Source: Actinomyces bowdenii
Lineage (GTDB): Bacteria; Actinomycetota; Actinomycetes; Actinomycetales; Actinomycetaceae
Direction: 5' to 3'
Assembly: GCF_017592395.1 (NCBI RefSeq)
Contig: NZ_JAGFOU010000001.1
Location: 124,001 to 188,000, forward strand
DNA length: 64,000 nt
Positions 37,734-46,951 of this stretch are shown here, piece after piece; within the stretch, counting starts at the first letter, position 1, and each line of letters begins with the position of its first letter. The notes under the pieces were generated by a model that was given only the letters and a program-made list of their open reading frames with translations, searched no databases and was not told where the DNA came from. The position numbers were made by a program, and so were the translations under genes.

Positions 37734-39191
37734 TCAGACGATGCCCAGGGGCTCCCCGGGGGTGAAGCCGGGGAAGACCTCGGCCATGGAGGCCCCGTTG
37801 CCCAGCTTGGTCGAGACGATCTCCGAGAGCGCCTGGCGGTAGTCCAGGGTGATGGGCACGTCCCCCAGGGACAGGTTGGCCTCCTCCAGGCTCGGCACCG
37901 TGCCCAGCACGCGCCCGCCCTTGACCCCGCCGCCCATGACGAACATGGTGTTGCCCTGCCCGTGGTCCAGGCCCCCGCTGCCGTTCTCGGCCACGCGCCG
38001 CCCGAACTCGCTCATCGTCACCACCGTGGTCCGCGCCCAGTGCTCCCCCAGGTCCTCGCGGAAGGCCGCCAGGCCCTCGGCGAAGTCCCGCGCCCGGCGG
38101 GAGAACCAGGCCTGCTCATCGGCGGCCGTGCCCAGGGAGGCGTGCATGTCCCACTCGCCGATGTCGATGCAGGCCACCTCGATGCCCACATTGGCCTTGG
38201 CGAGCTTGGCGATCTCGGCCAGGCCCCTGCCCCAGGTGGAGTCGGGGTATCCGCCGGGGGCCTGGGAGGGCTGGGCGGCGCGCAGGTCGCGCAGGGTGGA
38301 GGCGGCGGCGAAGGTCGCCGCCGCGGTCTCCTGCGCCTGGCCCCCGGCGCCGCCGTACATCTCCTCCAGGGCCGAGGAGACCCGCGACTTGACCTTCTCA
38401 GCGCTCCAGGCCTCCAGCTCGAAGGAGTCGATGCGGGAGACCGCCAGGGTGTCCAGGGCGTTGGTGGTCAGGGAGAAGACCGTGGAGGTCCCGATGCTCA
38501 CGCCGCGGAAAGTGCCGGTCTGCGAGGAGGCGGTCTGCAGGTGGCGCCCCAGCCACCCGCTGCGCACCGAGGCGGGGGCGGCCCGCTCCACGGTGACCTG
38601 GTCCTGGAAGTGGGAGCGGGAGACATCCGGGGAGCCCGATCCCTGGATGATAGCCATCTGGCCGGCATCCCACAGGGGCTTGAGCGCCTTCATATGCGTG
38701 TTCAGGCCCCAGGTGGAGTCCAGGCCCAGGGTCTGCTCGGGCCGCACCGCGATGGAGGGGCGCGCCGCGTAGTAGGCGGGGTCGCCCACAGGCACCACGG
38801 CCGAGAGCCCGTCGAAGCCGCCGCGCATGAACACGCACACGAGCAGCTCCTGGGGGCCGGTCGAGCCGGTGGAGGGGGCGGCGAAGGAGTAGCGGGGCAT
38901 CGCCGTCGTGGTCAGCAGGGCCCCGAAGCCCGCCGCTGCACCGGCCAGGATGTGGCGGCGCTTGACATTGCGGGGCCCGCCCTCGACGTGCTCGACCTCG
39001 GTGAGCTCGGGCAGGCCGTGCTTCTCGGTGATGTAGCCGTCGGCCTGGCAGCCGGTCATATGGCGGGTGACGCCGTCGACCTCCACCAGGAGCGCGTCCT
39101 GCGACTCATCGTGGTGGTGCATGGGGGTGACGATGTCCTCGCGCATGAGGGCCGAGCCCTGCGTGAAGCGCGTCTTGCGTGAACGATCCAT
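37734..39191 (-). CDS. DUF1501 secreted protein (Tat-type signal)
   Basis: 485 aa. After ~75 residues comes NVKRRHILAGAAAGFGALLTTTAMPRYSFAAP, a twin-arginine-like signal. The DUF1501 core follows: VCVFMRGGFDGLSAVVPVGDPAYY, then LDSTWGLNTHMKALKPLWDAGQMAIIQGSG, SHFQDQ, a metal-type motif GEWDMHASLG, and VVTMSEFGRRVAENGSGGLDHGQGNTMFVMGGGV. It is an alkaline-phosphatase-like/sulfatase-like fold by family knowledge. The gene lies 16 nt downstream of a DUF1800 gene, the usual partner. The pair is exported and of unknown function. Confidence 0.88.
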   Translation of the reverse strand: MDRSRKTRFTQGSALMREDIVTPMHHHDESQDALLVEVDGVTRHMTGCQADGYITEKHGLPELTEVEHVEGGPRNVKRRHILAGAAAGFGALLTTTAMPRYSFAAPSTGSTGPQELLVCVFMRGGFDGLSAVVPVGDPAYYAARPSIAVRPEQTLGLDSTWGLNTHMKALKPLWDAGQMAIIQGSGSPDVSRSHFQDQVTVERAAPASVRSGWLGRHLQTASSQTGTFRGVSIGTSTVFSLTTNALDTLAVSRIDSFELEAWSAEKVKSRVSSALEEMYGGAGGQAQETAAATFAAASTLRDLRAAQPSQAPGGYPDSTWGRGLAEIAKLAKANVGIEVACIDIGEWDMHASLGTAADEQAWFSRRARDFAEGLAAFREDLGEHWARTTVVTMSEFGRRVAENGSGGLDHGQGNTMFVMGGGVKGGRVLGTVPSLEEANLSLGDVPITLDYRQALSEIVSTKLGNGASMAEVFPGFTPGEPLGIV

Positions 39192-39207
39192 CGGTGGTCC
39201 TTAGTGG

Positions 39208-41397
39208 TCAGCGGAGGAAGCCGTAGGGGCTGGCGAAGCACAGGCGGACCGCCTGCTCGGCGTTGTCGATGAGGGCGGCCTCGGCCACGGTCCACTCCTC
39301 GATGCCGCCGGAGTCGGGGACGCCGGCGAGCAGGGCCGCCACGGGCTCCAGGTGGTTGTCGGGCCAGGCGTAGCCGGTCAGGTGCCAGGCGATGCGCGCG
39401 GCGGTGTCCTTGGCCCTGGCGCCGGGGGTGATCTGGAGGACCCGGGACCAGTCGGTGCGACCGGACTCCTCCACGTCCCCGCGCACGGCGGTCTGGGTGG
39501 CGTTCCACAGGTTCATCAGGAGGCTGGAGGACATCCAGTGCTCCGCGGTGTCCGGGTAGCCGTCGACGGTGGCATGCATGCGGGGCTCGTGGCCGGCGTT
39601 GACCAGCAGCCAGCCGTAGAGGCCCAGGTTGCCCGCATCATCGCCGTCCACGCGCCCGCGGGGGTTGATGGCCTCCACGTGGGCGGCGCGGGCGATGGTC
39701 ATGAGCAGCTCCATGGGGCGGCGCCACTTCTTGCCCACGGACTCGGCGAACTCGGGGTGGGTCAGGGCGGCGCGCACTGCCGGGGCGATCCGGGTGTCGT
39801 TGTCCAGGTAGGCCTTGGCGATGTGGTCGACGACGGCCTGGCTGGGCTCGTCGGCGATGAAGCGCCGGGCGATGCGCAGGGCCAGGCGCTTGGCGGTCTC
39901 CTCGCGGGCGCACAGGTGCTCCACGTACCGCTTGAGCAGGTCCGGGCCGGCGGCCGGGTCGGCATTGGGATCCTCGAAGCCCAGGACCCTCACCGCCCCG
40001 GTGGCATGCTGCTCAGGCCGGTAGACGTAGGAGTAGGGGGCGGCATTGGAGGCGCCGAGGTCCTCCCAGGTCATGCCGTGCCCGGTGAGCACGATGGTGG
40101 AGCTCTTGACATCCTCCTCGGTGTAGGCGTCGCGCCCCACCGTGTAGAGCTCGAGGAGCTCGCGTCCCAGGTTCTCATTGGGGCTGTCCTTGGTGGAGGC
40201 GGCGTTGTCGAGCTCCAGCAGGAGGGCCGGGTGGGTCAGGGCGGCCAGGAGGAGGTCGGCGTAGCGGCCCAGGCAGCGGGTGCGCAGGATCTGGTCGAAC
40301 TCGGTGATGAAGGACTGGGCCTTATTGCGCATGGGCACGTAGACGTGGTCGCCGATGAGCTCGACGACGGACTCCTGGAGCACCCGGTTGCCGAAGCGCA
40401 GGCGGGTGAGCACCGCCAGGGTGGCGGCGTTGGAGCCCTTGTGGATCTCCCCGCCGGTGGGGCCCACGAGCTCGGCGGTCGTGAGATTGGCCCACGGGAA
40501 GTAGGCGCTGATGTAGCCCTCCGCCCGGGAGTCCTCGATCCCCTCGGGGGCCAGCTGGGCATCGATCCAGGCCTCGGCCCCCATGGACTCGATCTGGGCG
40601 GCGATCTCCGCGGTGGCCGAGCAGGCGGCGGCCCGCCGGGCCAGGTGCCAGGCCGGTGAGGTGCGCAGGGTGATCTGCGGGGCGAGCTCGGTGCTCCTGT
40701 CGATACTGGCCGACGGCGGTGTCCTGCCGTAGACGTCCGGCTGGCCGGAGGCCCCGGGCTGCTGGGAGCCGTCCGCGCCGGCGCCCCCCTCGCCAGCACC
40801 GCCGTCACCAGCGCCCCCCTGATCGGCACTGCCGCCGCCGGCACCGTCCTGGCCGGTGCCGCCCTGGGGCGCGCCGCCGTCGGGCCGGCCGCCCCCGGAG
40901 GACTGCTCCGCCGACTGCTGGGCCACGGAGTCTGCGGCCTGCTGCTTGCCGGAGAAGGGGTCGGGATCCATGTCGGAGGGGTCGTCCTCGGCGGCCCCCG
41001 CCTTGGGCTGGCTGAGGCTGCCGGTCACCGTTCCGCTGCCGGGGGTCGGAGCCGCCCCCGGCGACGGCGCGGCGCCCCCGGCCCCGGGGCCGCCGGTGGG
41101 CCCTGCGGAACCGGTCGAGCCGCCCGATCCCGCCGAGCCGCTGCCGCCGGCGCCCTGGGTGGAGCCGGCGCCGGAGCCCCCGGAGATGGTGCAGCCAGCG
41201 GCTCCCAGCATTCCCAGGCCGACCGCCCACAGGGCGGCGCGCCGCGAGCCGGGGGAGGGGGCGCGGCGAGCATCCCGGGCGGTCTCGGCGGCCGGGGAGG
41301 GGTGCGGCACTGGGCCCTCGGGGCCCGCCGGGCGCTGCGGCGCACGACCGGCGCTCGGGTCATGACCGGTCAGGGGGTCCGGGTCGAGTTCAGGCAT
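39208..41397 (-). CDS. DUF1800 protein, probable lipoprotein
   Basis: 729 aa. A ~50-residue Pro-rich N-terminus precedes SRRAALWAVGLGMLGAAGC, a Tat-like signal with a lipobox at Cys69. Then a Gly/Ser-rich low-complexity linker (~70-210) leads to the DUF1800 domain: HLARRAAACSATAEIAAQIESMG, ELVGDHVYVPM-type helix, the signature NAASTKDSPNENLGRELLELYTVGRDAYTEEDV and FEDPNADPAAGPDLLKRYVEHLC. DUF1800 and DUF1501 genes form a conserved pair. The start ATG 41397 has GAGAG upstream and an 18-bp palindrome further up. Confidence 0.88.
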   Translation of the reverse strand: MPELDPDPLTGHDPSAGRAPQRPAGPEGPVPHPSPAAETARDARRAPSPGSRRAALWAVGLGMLGAAGCTISGGSGAGSTQGAGGSGSAGSGGSTGSAGPTGGPGAGGAAPSPGAAPTPGSGTVTGSLSQPKAGAAEDDPSDMDPDPFSGKQQAADSVAQQSAEQSSGGGRPDGGAPQGGTGQDGAGGGSADQGGAGDGGAGEGGAGADGSQQPGASGQPDVYGRTPPSASIDRSTELAPQITLRTSPAWHLARRAAACSATAEIAAQIESMGAEAWIDAQLAPEGIEDSRAEGYISAYFPWANLTTAELVGPTGGEIHKGSNAATLAVLTRLRFGNRVLQESVVELIGDHVYVPMRNKAQSFITEFDQILRTRCLGRYADLLLAALTHPALLLELDNAASTKDSPNENLGRELLELYTVGRDAYTEEDVKSSTIVLTGHGMTWEDLGASNAAPYSYVYRPEQHATGAVRVLGFEDPNADPAAGPDLLKRYVEHLCAREETAKRLALRIARRFIADEPSQAVVDHIAKAYLDNDTRIAPAVRAALTHPEFAESVGKKWRRPMELLMTIARAAHVEAINPRGRVDGDDAGNLGLYGWLLVNAGHEPRMHATVDGYPDTAEHWMSSSLLMNLWNATQTAVRGDVEESGRTDWSRVLQITPGARAKDTAARIAWHLTGYAWPDNHLEPVAALLAGVPDSGGIEEWTVAEAALIDNAEQAVRLCFASPYGFLR

Positions 41398-41418
41398 GGC
41401 AGTCTCTCAGATATCTCA

Positions 41419-41436
41419 GAGAAGACGGGTCTTCTC
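41419..41436. promoter_or_regulatory. 18-bp palindrome upstream of the DUF1800-DUF1501 operon
   Basis: GAGAAGAC-GG-GTCTTCTC is a perfect dyad 22 bp before the DUF1800 start codon, in an AT-richer stretch that also contains a partial AGATATCT-centred dyad. It could be a repressor operator or a 5-prime leader hairpin. Confidence 0.45.
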
Positions 41437-41548
41437 CTGTGGTTTTTCACTGCCTTCGACCCTACTGTAACGAAATCACCACAGCATGTGCTCAGGATTT
41501 AGTCAGCGATCTTGGATTGTCCGATGACGCCGCAGGAAGGCCCCGATG

Positions 41549-41785
41549 TCACGCTTTCTCGCAGGTCCTACAACGAGGAAAATGTGATCTTGTTCGCTTC
41601 GTCAAGAGCGTTGTCATGGCGCGGCCCTGGGCCTGCCGGTGGCGCGGGTCGAGCTCCACGCTCAGGACCTGCTCGGTCCTGGCGGGCAGCTCGGCGGCCA
41701 CCTGCTCCTCGGCGCGCCGCAGCAGGAAGGGCCGCATCCGGCTCCGCAGGCGGGCCAGGGCCGACAGCCTCCCAGGGGAGTGCCG
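41549..41785 (-). pseudogene. SNF2-family helicase remnant
   Basis: Translation directly after the big helicase stop, in the same frame, gives RLSALARLRSRM, RPFLLRRAEEQVAAELPART and EQVLSVELDPRHRQ. The run RPFLLRRTKEQVAxELPxKTEQVLxVELxPRHR is a well-known segment of SNF2/Swi2 ATPases (the end of the first helicase lobe). After RHRQ the frame runs into unrelated sequence and stops at 41549. Neither end of an SNF2 gene is present, so it is a small gene fragment. It suggests that an SNF2 gene, often carried in defence islands, was once here. Confidence 0.75.
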
Positions 41786-44700
41786 CTAGAGCGCCTCCTG
41801 ACTCCCCCCGGCGTCGTCGGCCAGGGCGAGCGCCCGGTTGAGGGCCTCCCAGACGCGCGGGGTCAGGCGGTGCTGCGTGGTGCTCAGGTGCGTGAGCACC
41901 TGGCGGAAGAGGTCCTCGCGCGAGGTCCAGGCGCTGGAGGAGACGCGCACGGCCTCGATGGCCCCGGCCAGCTCGCGCGGGTGGATCTCCTCGATGCCCA
42001 CGTAGTCCATGGCCCGGCGCCGGTAGGGCGGGGCGGTGTGCACCTGGTCCCTGCGCAGCCACACGAAATCGTGCTCGTCGATATGGGCGAAGGCCTCCCC
42101 CAGGATCCGGCGCACGGAGTCCTCGCGCGAGGCGGGGACCTGGGACAGGCCGAAGGCCCGGCACACCTGGACCACGAGGCGGTGGCGGCTCAGGGGCGCC
42201 TCGACCTCGCAGATCCTGCGGGCCAGGCGCCGCACCTCATTGCGGGAGGCCGAGTCCGCCTCGGCCTCGTCCAGCACCGACTGGGGCCGGACCTGATCGG
42301 GCACCCACTCGCGGTACTCGGGGATCGCCTGGCGCCCCGGGGCACCGGGGGCCGTGCCGTCGGGCGTCCCCTGGCCCGTCGCGGCACCCTGGGCCGGTGC
42401 CTCCTGGGCGGCCTCGGCGCGGCTGAGCCCGCAGGCCTCGACCAGGCGGGTGATGACGGCCTCCTTGTCGGCGGCCCACTGCGGGGCCCAGACGCGCTCG
42501 ACCCGGGGCCAGCCCATGGCGCCGAGGACATCGGCCGGCATGATGTCGCGATCGGCGGCGGTCTCGCGCCGGTTCCACTGCCTGCCGTCGAGCATGACGG
42601 CGACCCTCGGCTCCTCGGGCCGGCCGGCCGGCGCCAGCACGAGGTCGACCGTGAAGCTCGACTGGCCCACTGCCTCGCGGACGTCCAGGCCGGCGGCGCG
42701 CAGCTGCTCGGCGATGGCGTGGCGGTACCAGTCAGGGGCCGGGCCCGCCGGGGCCAGGGCCGCCGGGGCGCCGGCCTCCCGGGCCTGCTCCAGGTAGTCG
42801 CGCAGGTCCTTGACGCCCTGGTGGCTGGAGCGGTCGGCCCGGAGCTGCTCGGGGTCGAAGCTGGAGAAGACGATGATCTGCCTGCGGGCGCGGGTGATGG
42901 CCACATTGAGCCGCCGCTGGCCGCCCTCGCAGCTCAGGGGCCCGAAGGTCAGGGGCAGGTCGCCCCGGGAGTTGGGGGAGAAGGTCACCGAGAACAGGAT
43001 GGTGTCGCGCTCCTCGCCCTGGACGTTCTCCAGGTTCTTGATCAGCAGGCCGTCGTCCTCCTCCAGGGCTGCCTGGATGCGCGGGGATCCCGTGTCCCGC
43101 AGCAGCTCCTCGATGAGATCGCGCTGCTTGTCGTTGAAGGTGATGACGCCCAGGGAGGGGGTGGCGTGGGGGGAGGCCTCGAAGTGGCGCAGGACCTCGG
43201 CCACCACCTGCTCGGCCTCATGGGGGTTGGTCCGAGGCCGGGCCTTGCCGCGGCCCTGGGCATCGGCGGGCCGGAAGTAGTGGCCCTGGACGCGGCGCAG
43301 GATGATGCCGTGCCCTCCCGGGGAGTCATCAGGGCCGGCGGCCATGGCCAGCGGGCTGGGGAAGGATCGCAGTGCGCCGTCGTAGTAGCGCTGGTTGGAG
43401 AAGGTGATGAGCGACTCCACCCGGCTGCGGTAGTGCCAGGGCAGGCGGTAGTGGCGCATCCGCGCGCTCAGGCACTGGGTGAGGATGGAGGCCTCCTCCT
43501 GGGTCTCCACGCCGACGAGGTCGTCATGGGTGACGGCCTGGATGCCCAGGGAAGCGGCGATGCTCGTGGGCGGCATCTGCTTGGGGTCCCCGGCGATGAC
43601 CACGGAGCGGCCGCGGCCGATGGCGCCCACCGCATCGGGCACGGGGATCTGGGAGGCCTCATCGAAGATGACGATGTCGACGTACCTGCGCCCGGCGGGG
43701 AAGAAGCGGGCCACCGAGTCGGGGGAGACCAGGATGCAGGGCGTGATGGCGGTGATGAGGTCGGGGTAGCTCGTCAGCATCTGGCGGATGCTCATGGAGC
43801 CCTTGCGGCGGCTGATCTCCCGGTGCAGGGCCAGGGTCCGCTCGGTGTCCCGGGTCAGGACCTGGTCGCGGTGGGACAGCACTGCGCACAGCAGCTCGGC
43901 GGGCAGCAGCTGGCGCAGCCGCGCCACCGCCCGGCGGTAGTCCTCCACCAGCTGGTCGTGGCGCGCGGCGTCGAAGGGCTCGCCCGGCTCCCCCGGCTCG
44001 CCGGCGGTGACAGCCGCCTCGTAATCCTCGTAGCGGGAGCGCCCGGAGTCGGCGGGCCCGTGGAGGCCGCGGCGGTAGTCCTCCAGCCGGGCGCGCAGCT
44101 CGCGCACCGTGCGGCGCCGCTCCTCCAGGTCGCCCAGGTCGATGCTCTCGGTCCGCAACTCCAGGGCCCGGCGCAGGGACTGGCTCATCTGGGCCGGCTT
44201 CATGCCGTTGTCATGGAGGTTGAGCAGGAGGTCGCCGATGCCGGCCTCGGAGCGCAGGCGGCGGGCGACGACGTCGAGGGCGGTCTGCTTCCCGGCGACG
44301 AACATGACGGTGCGGCCGGTGGCCAGGGCCCGGAAGATGAGGTTGGCGACCGTCTGGGACTTGCCGGTGCCGGGCGGCCCCTCGACGACGAGGCTGCGCC
44401 CGGCCACGGCGTCGGCCACGACCCGGGCCTGGGTGGCGTCGGCCGTCAGCGGCAGGTTCTCCACCACCTCGTCGATGCCGGCCGGCTCGGGGCCCTCGGG
44501 ATCCTCGGCGCCGTCGGGCTGCACGGGGTCGATGAAGGGCCGGCCGGCGGGGTCGGGGATCTCGATGAGGTAGCGCACCAGGGGGTTGTCGGCGATGGGC
44601 CGCCAGGAGTCCTCCAGGTCCTTCCACATGCGGTAGGTGGAGAACTGGAAGAGGCCGAGGTGGACGGTGGGGGAGACCTCCTCGGGCCGGCCCGCCTGGG

Positions 44701-46951
44701 ACAGGCGCTGGCGGATCTCCTCCAGGGCCGCCAGGAAGTCCTCCTCGCGCTCGGGGCGCAGCCGCTCGACCGGTTCGGACAGGTCGATGCCGGTGTCGGC
44801 GGCGAAGCGGGCCAGGAAGGAGTGGTTGGGGGTGGACTCCCCCGCCTCGTCCAGGACCAGGCCGTAGTGCTCGCCGGAGGGGTGGAGGGTCACGGGGATG
44901 AGGACCAGGGGGGACAGGGCCCGGCGCCCGCCGATCTGCCACTCCATGGTCCCGAAGGCCAGGTAGAGGTTGTTGGCCCCGGTGTCCTCCACGATGACGC
45001 GGGCCTTGGTGGCCAGGGCGCGCAGGCGGGAGCCGTAGTCCTCGGCGCTGAGGTCGACCTCGACGGCGCGCTCCTGGGCCAGCAGTCGGGCGGCCCGCTC
45101 CTGGGGATCCTCGCCCCCTGCCTCCCGCCCGGCGTCCGGGCGCAGGACCACCAGGTCCTTGGCGAGCACCATCCGCTCGATGCCGCTGATGAGGCCGGGG
45201 GGCAGTGCCAGGGGGATGGCCTGCTGCCGGCTGCGGTCGATGAGGGGGTTGTGGGCAGTGAGGTCCAGGAGGCGCTGCTTCCACTCGCGCACGAGCGCGG
45301 GGACCTCCTGGTCGGCGCCACCGGCCTGGGCGGCGGGCGGTTGGGCGGCGGGCGGAGCCTCGGCCGCCGGGGCCAGAGGCCCGGCCAGGGCCTCGGGACC
45401 AGTCTCGTGGACGACGCCGTCCGCGTCGCGCTCCAGGAGGGGCTGGGGGGCGGCGCCCTGGGCGCGGGCCTGCCCGAGCCACAGGACCAGGGCCGCGTCC
45501 CCCAGGGCGGAGGCGGTCTGGAGGCGGGCGGCCTCGGGCAGGAGGTGGAGGACGGGCCGCTCCGAGGACATCACCAGGCCGGGGTCGACGATGCCCAGCA
45601 GGTCCTGGGCCACCAGATCGGCGATCGCCTCGGGGTCCTGGGGCGGGGCCTCGGGCGCCGGCCCGCCCCGCCAGTAGCCGACCAGGGCGCAGCCGGGGGT
45701 GAGCAGGAGGAGCGCCGGGATCTCCAGGCGCTCCAGGAGCCCGGCCAGTGCGATGGCGAGGTCCAGGGTGGTGCCCCGGCGGGTGTCCATGAGGGCCTCG
45801 GCGGAGCGGATCGACTGGGGAGCGCCGGCCCAGGGCCCCTCAGGGGCGTGGATGCCCAGGCCCTGGATGCGCAGGGCGGCGCAGGCGGCGCCGACCAGGG
45901 CGTCTGCCGGTGCGGGGCCCCAGGCCCCGGCCTCGGGGGCCTCGGGGCGGTCCTGGCGGCGCGCCGCGGCCTCCAGCGCCGCGAGCGCGGGCTGGGCGGG
46001 CTGGACGAAGGTGGCCAGGGAGGCCCCGGACCACTGCGCCGGGCCCGCCAGGGTCCACTGCCTCACGGGCAGGACGGTGGGGCCGGGCAGGGTGCGCACC
46101 TGGGTGGCGCCGTCGGGCAGGCGCAGCTCGACGCGGATGTGGGAGGGGCAGGGCTGGGAGATGTGGAGCAGCCGGTCGCGCTGGAGGGGCAGGTCGATGG
46201 TGGCGCTCAGCTCCTGGGAGCCGTCCTCCCACTGCCACTGCGGCGCCGGGTCGAGCCCGGTGGGACCCGCGACCTCGTTGCCCTCGCCCTCCTCGATGAT
46301 GCTCACGGTGATGGTGGGGGCGGCTCCCTGGGGCTCGGGATCCTCGTCCAGGAGGCTGTGGAGGGTCAGGCGGAGGCGGACGCGGGGCACGAGGCGGGCC
46401 ACGGCGTGGGCGTAGCTGATGACGGGTGCGGTCTCGGCCCGGGCGATGATGATGGGACTGCTGCCGCTGCCAGCCCCGGGGCCCGCCTGCGCGCGGGTCT
46501 CCGGGGCGGAGGCCGGATCGGGGCCCGGGCCCTGCTGGCCGTCGTCGATGGCGGCGATGAGGGTGCGCAGCTCGGCCACGCCGTCGTCCGCGCCGATGCG
46601 CCGCAGCACCTCGCCGACGGCGACCAGGGCGGCCAGGGCGGCCTCGGGGTCGAAGGACCGGCCGTGGGCGGCGGCGTCGTGGAGGCGGCGGACCTCCTGC
46701 AGCCCGCTGCCCAGGCCCGGGGGCAGCGGGAGCAGGTAGTGACCGTCGTCATCGCGGGCAGTGAGGACGCGGATCTGGGTGGTCACGTCTCCGATGTCCA
46801 CATGGGGGGAGGTGATGTGGACGGCCTCGATGAGGCGGCGCTGCTCCTGGGGCGCCAGGCCCCTGACGGTGGAACGGACGTAGGGCTCCAGGTGGGCCGG
46901 CAGGATGCTCAGGGCAGCCCGGATCACCAGGTCGCGGTTGTCTCGTCTCAT
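41786..46951 (-). CDS. Large DUF4011-helicase-Vsr-DUF3320 protein (defence-type, Hhe-like)
   Basis: 1721 aa from ATG 46951. The N-terminus (RDLVIRAALSILPAHLEPYVRS) resembles an Swt1-type HEPN helix; a beta-rich region follows. A DUF4011 part (WKQRLLDLTAHNPLIDRSRQQ, ~residue 555) precedes a superfamily 1 helicase: Walker A EGPPGTGKSQT near 857, Walker B VIFDEASQIP near 1093, GDPKQMPPTS, HYRSR and NVAITRARRQIIVFSS. Near 1450 is a Vsr/DUF559-like nuclease: VDLVLAP, VAVMLDGRQWNRRETAADRD. The C-terminus (1550-1670) is DUF3320. This order is that of single-gene anti-phage helicase-nuclease proteins. It stands alone, with no methylase nearby. Confidence 0.85.
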   Translation of the reverse strand: MRRDNRDLVIRAALSILPAHLEPYVRSTVRGLAPQEQRRLIEAVHITSPHVDIGDVTTQIRVLTARDDDGHYLLPLPPGLGSGLQEVRRLHDAAAHGRSFDPEAALAALVAVGEVLRRIGADDGVAELRTLIAAIDDGQQGPGPDPASAPETRAQAGPGAGSGSSPIIIARAETAPVISYAHAVARLVPRVRLRLTLHSLLDEDPEPQGAAPTITVSIIEEGEGNEVAGPTGLDPAPQWQWEDGSQELSATIDLPLQRDRLLHISQPCPSHIRVELRLPDGATQVRTLPGPTVLPVRQWTLAGPAQWSGASLATFVQPAQPALAALEAAARRQDRPEAPEAGAWGPAPADALVGAACAALRIQGLGIHAPEGPWAGAPQSIRSAEALMDTRRGTTLDLAIALAGLLERLEIPALLLLTPGCALVGYWRGGPAPEAPPQDPEAIADLVAQDLLGIVDPGLVMSSERPVLHLLPEAARLQTASALGDAALVLWLGQARAQGAAPQPLLERDADGVVHETGPEALAGPLAPAAEAPPAAQPPAAQAGGADQEVPALVREWKQRLLDLTAHNPLIDRSRQQAIPLALPPGLISGIERMVLAKDLVVLRPDAGREAGGEDPQERAARLLAQERAVEVDLSAEDYGSRLRALATKARVIVEDTGANNLYLAFGTMEWQIGGRRALSPLVLIPVTLHPSGEHYGLVLDEAGESTPNHSFLARFAADTGIDLSEPVERLRPEREEDFLAALEEIRQRLSQAGRPEEVSPTVHLGLFQFSTYRMWKDLEDSWRPIADNPLVRYLIEIPDPAGRPFIDPVQPDGAEDPEGPEPAGIDEVVENLPLTADATQARVVADAVAGRSLVVEGPPGTGKSQTVANLIFRALATGRTVMFVAGKQTALDVVARRLRSEAGIGDLLLNLHDNGMKPAQMSQSLRRALELRTESIDLGDLEERRRTVRELRARLEDYRRGLHGPADSGRSRYEDYEAAVTAGEPGEPGEPFDAARHDQLVEDYRRAVARLRQLLPAELLCAVLSHRDQVLTRDTERTLALHREISRRKGSMSIRQMLTSYPDLITAITPCILVSPDSVARFFPAGRRYVDIVIFDEASQIPVPDAVGAIGRGRSVVIAGDPKQMPPTSIAASLGIQAVTHDDLVGVETQEEASILTQCLSARMRHYRLPWHYRSRVESLITFSNQRYYDGALRSFPSPLAMAAGPDDSPGGHGIILRRVQGHYFRPADAQGRGKARPRTNPHEAEQVVAEVLRHFEASPHATPSLGVITFNDKQRDLIEELLRDTGSPRIQAALEEDDGLLIKNLENVQGEERDTILFSVTFSPNSRGDLPLTFGPLSCEGGQRRLNVAITRARRQIIVFSSFDPEQLRADRSSHQGVKDLRDYLEQAREAGAPAALAPAGPAPDWYRHAIAEQLRAAGLDVREAVGQSSFTVDLVLAPAGRPEEPRVAVMLDGRQWNRRETAADRDIMPADVLGAMGWPRVERVWAPQWAADKEAVITRLVEACGLSRAEAAQEAPAQGAATGQGTPDGTAPGAPGRQAIPEYREWVPDQVRPQSVLDEAEADSASRNEVRRLARRICEVEAPLSRHRLVVQVCRAFGLSQVPASREDSVRRILGEAFAHIDEHDFVWLRRDQVHTAPPYRRRAMDYVGIEEIHPRELAGAIEAVRVSSSAWTSREDLFRQVLTHLSTTQHRLTPRVWEALNRALALADDAGGSQEAL

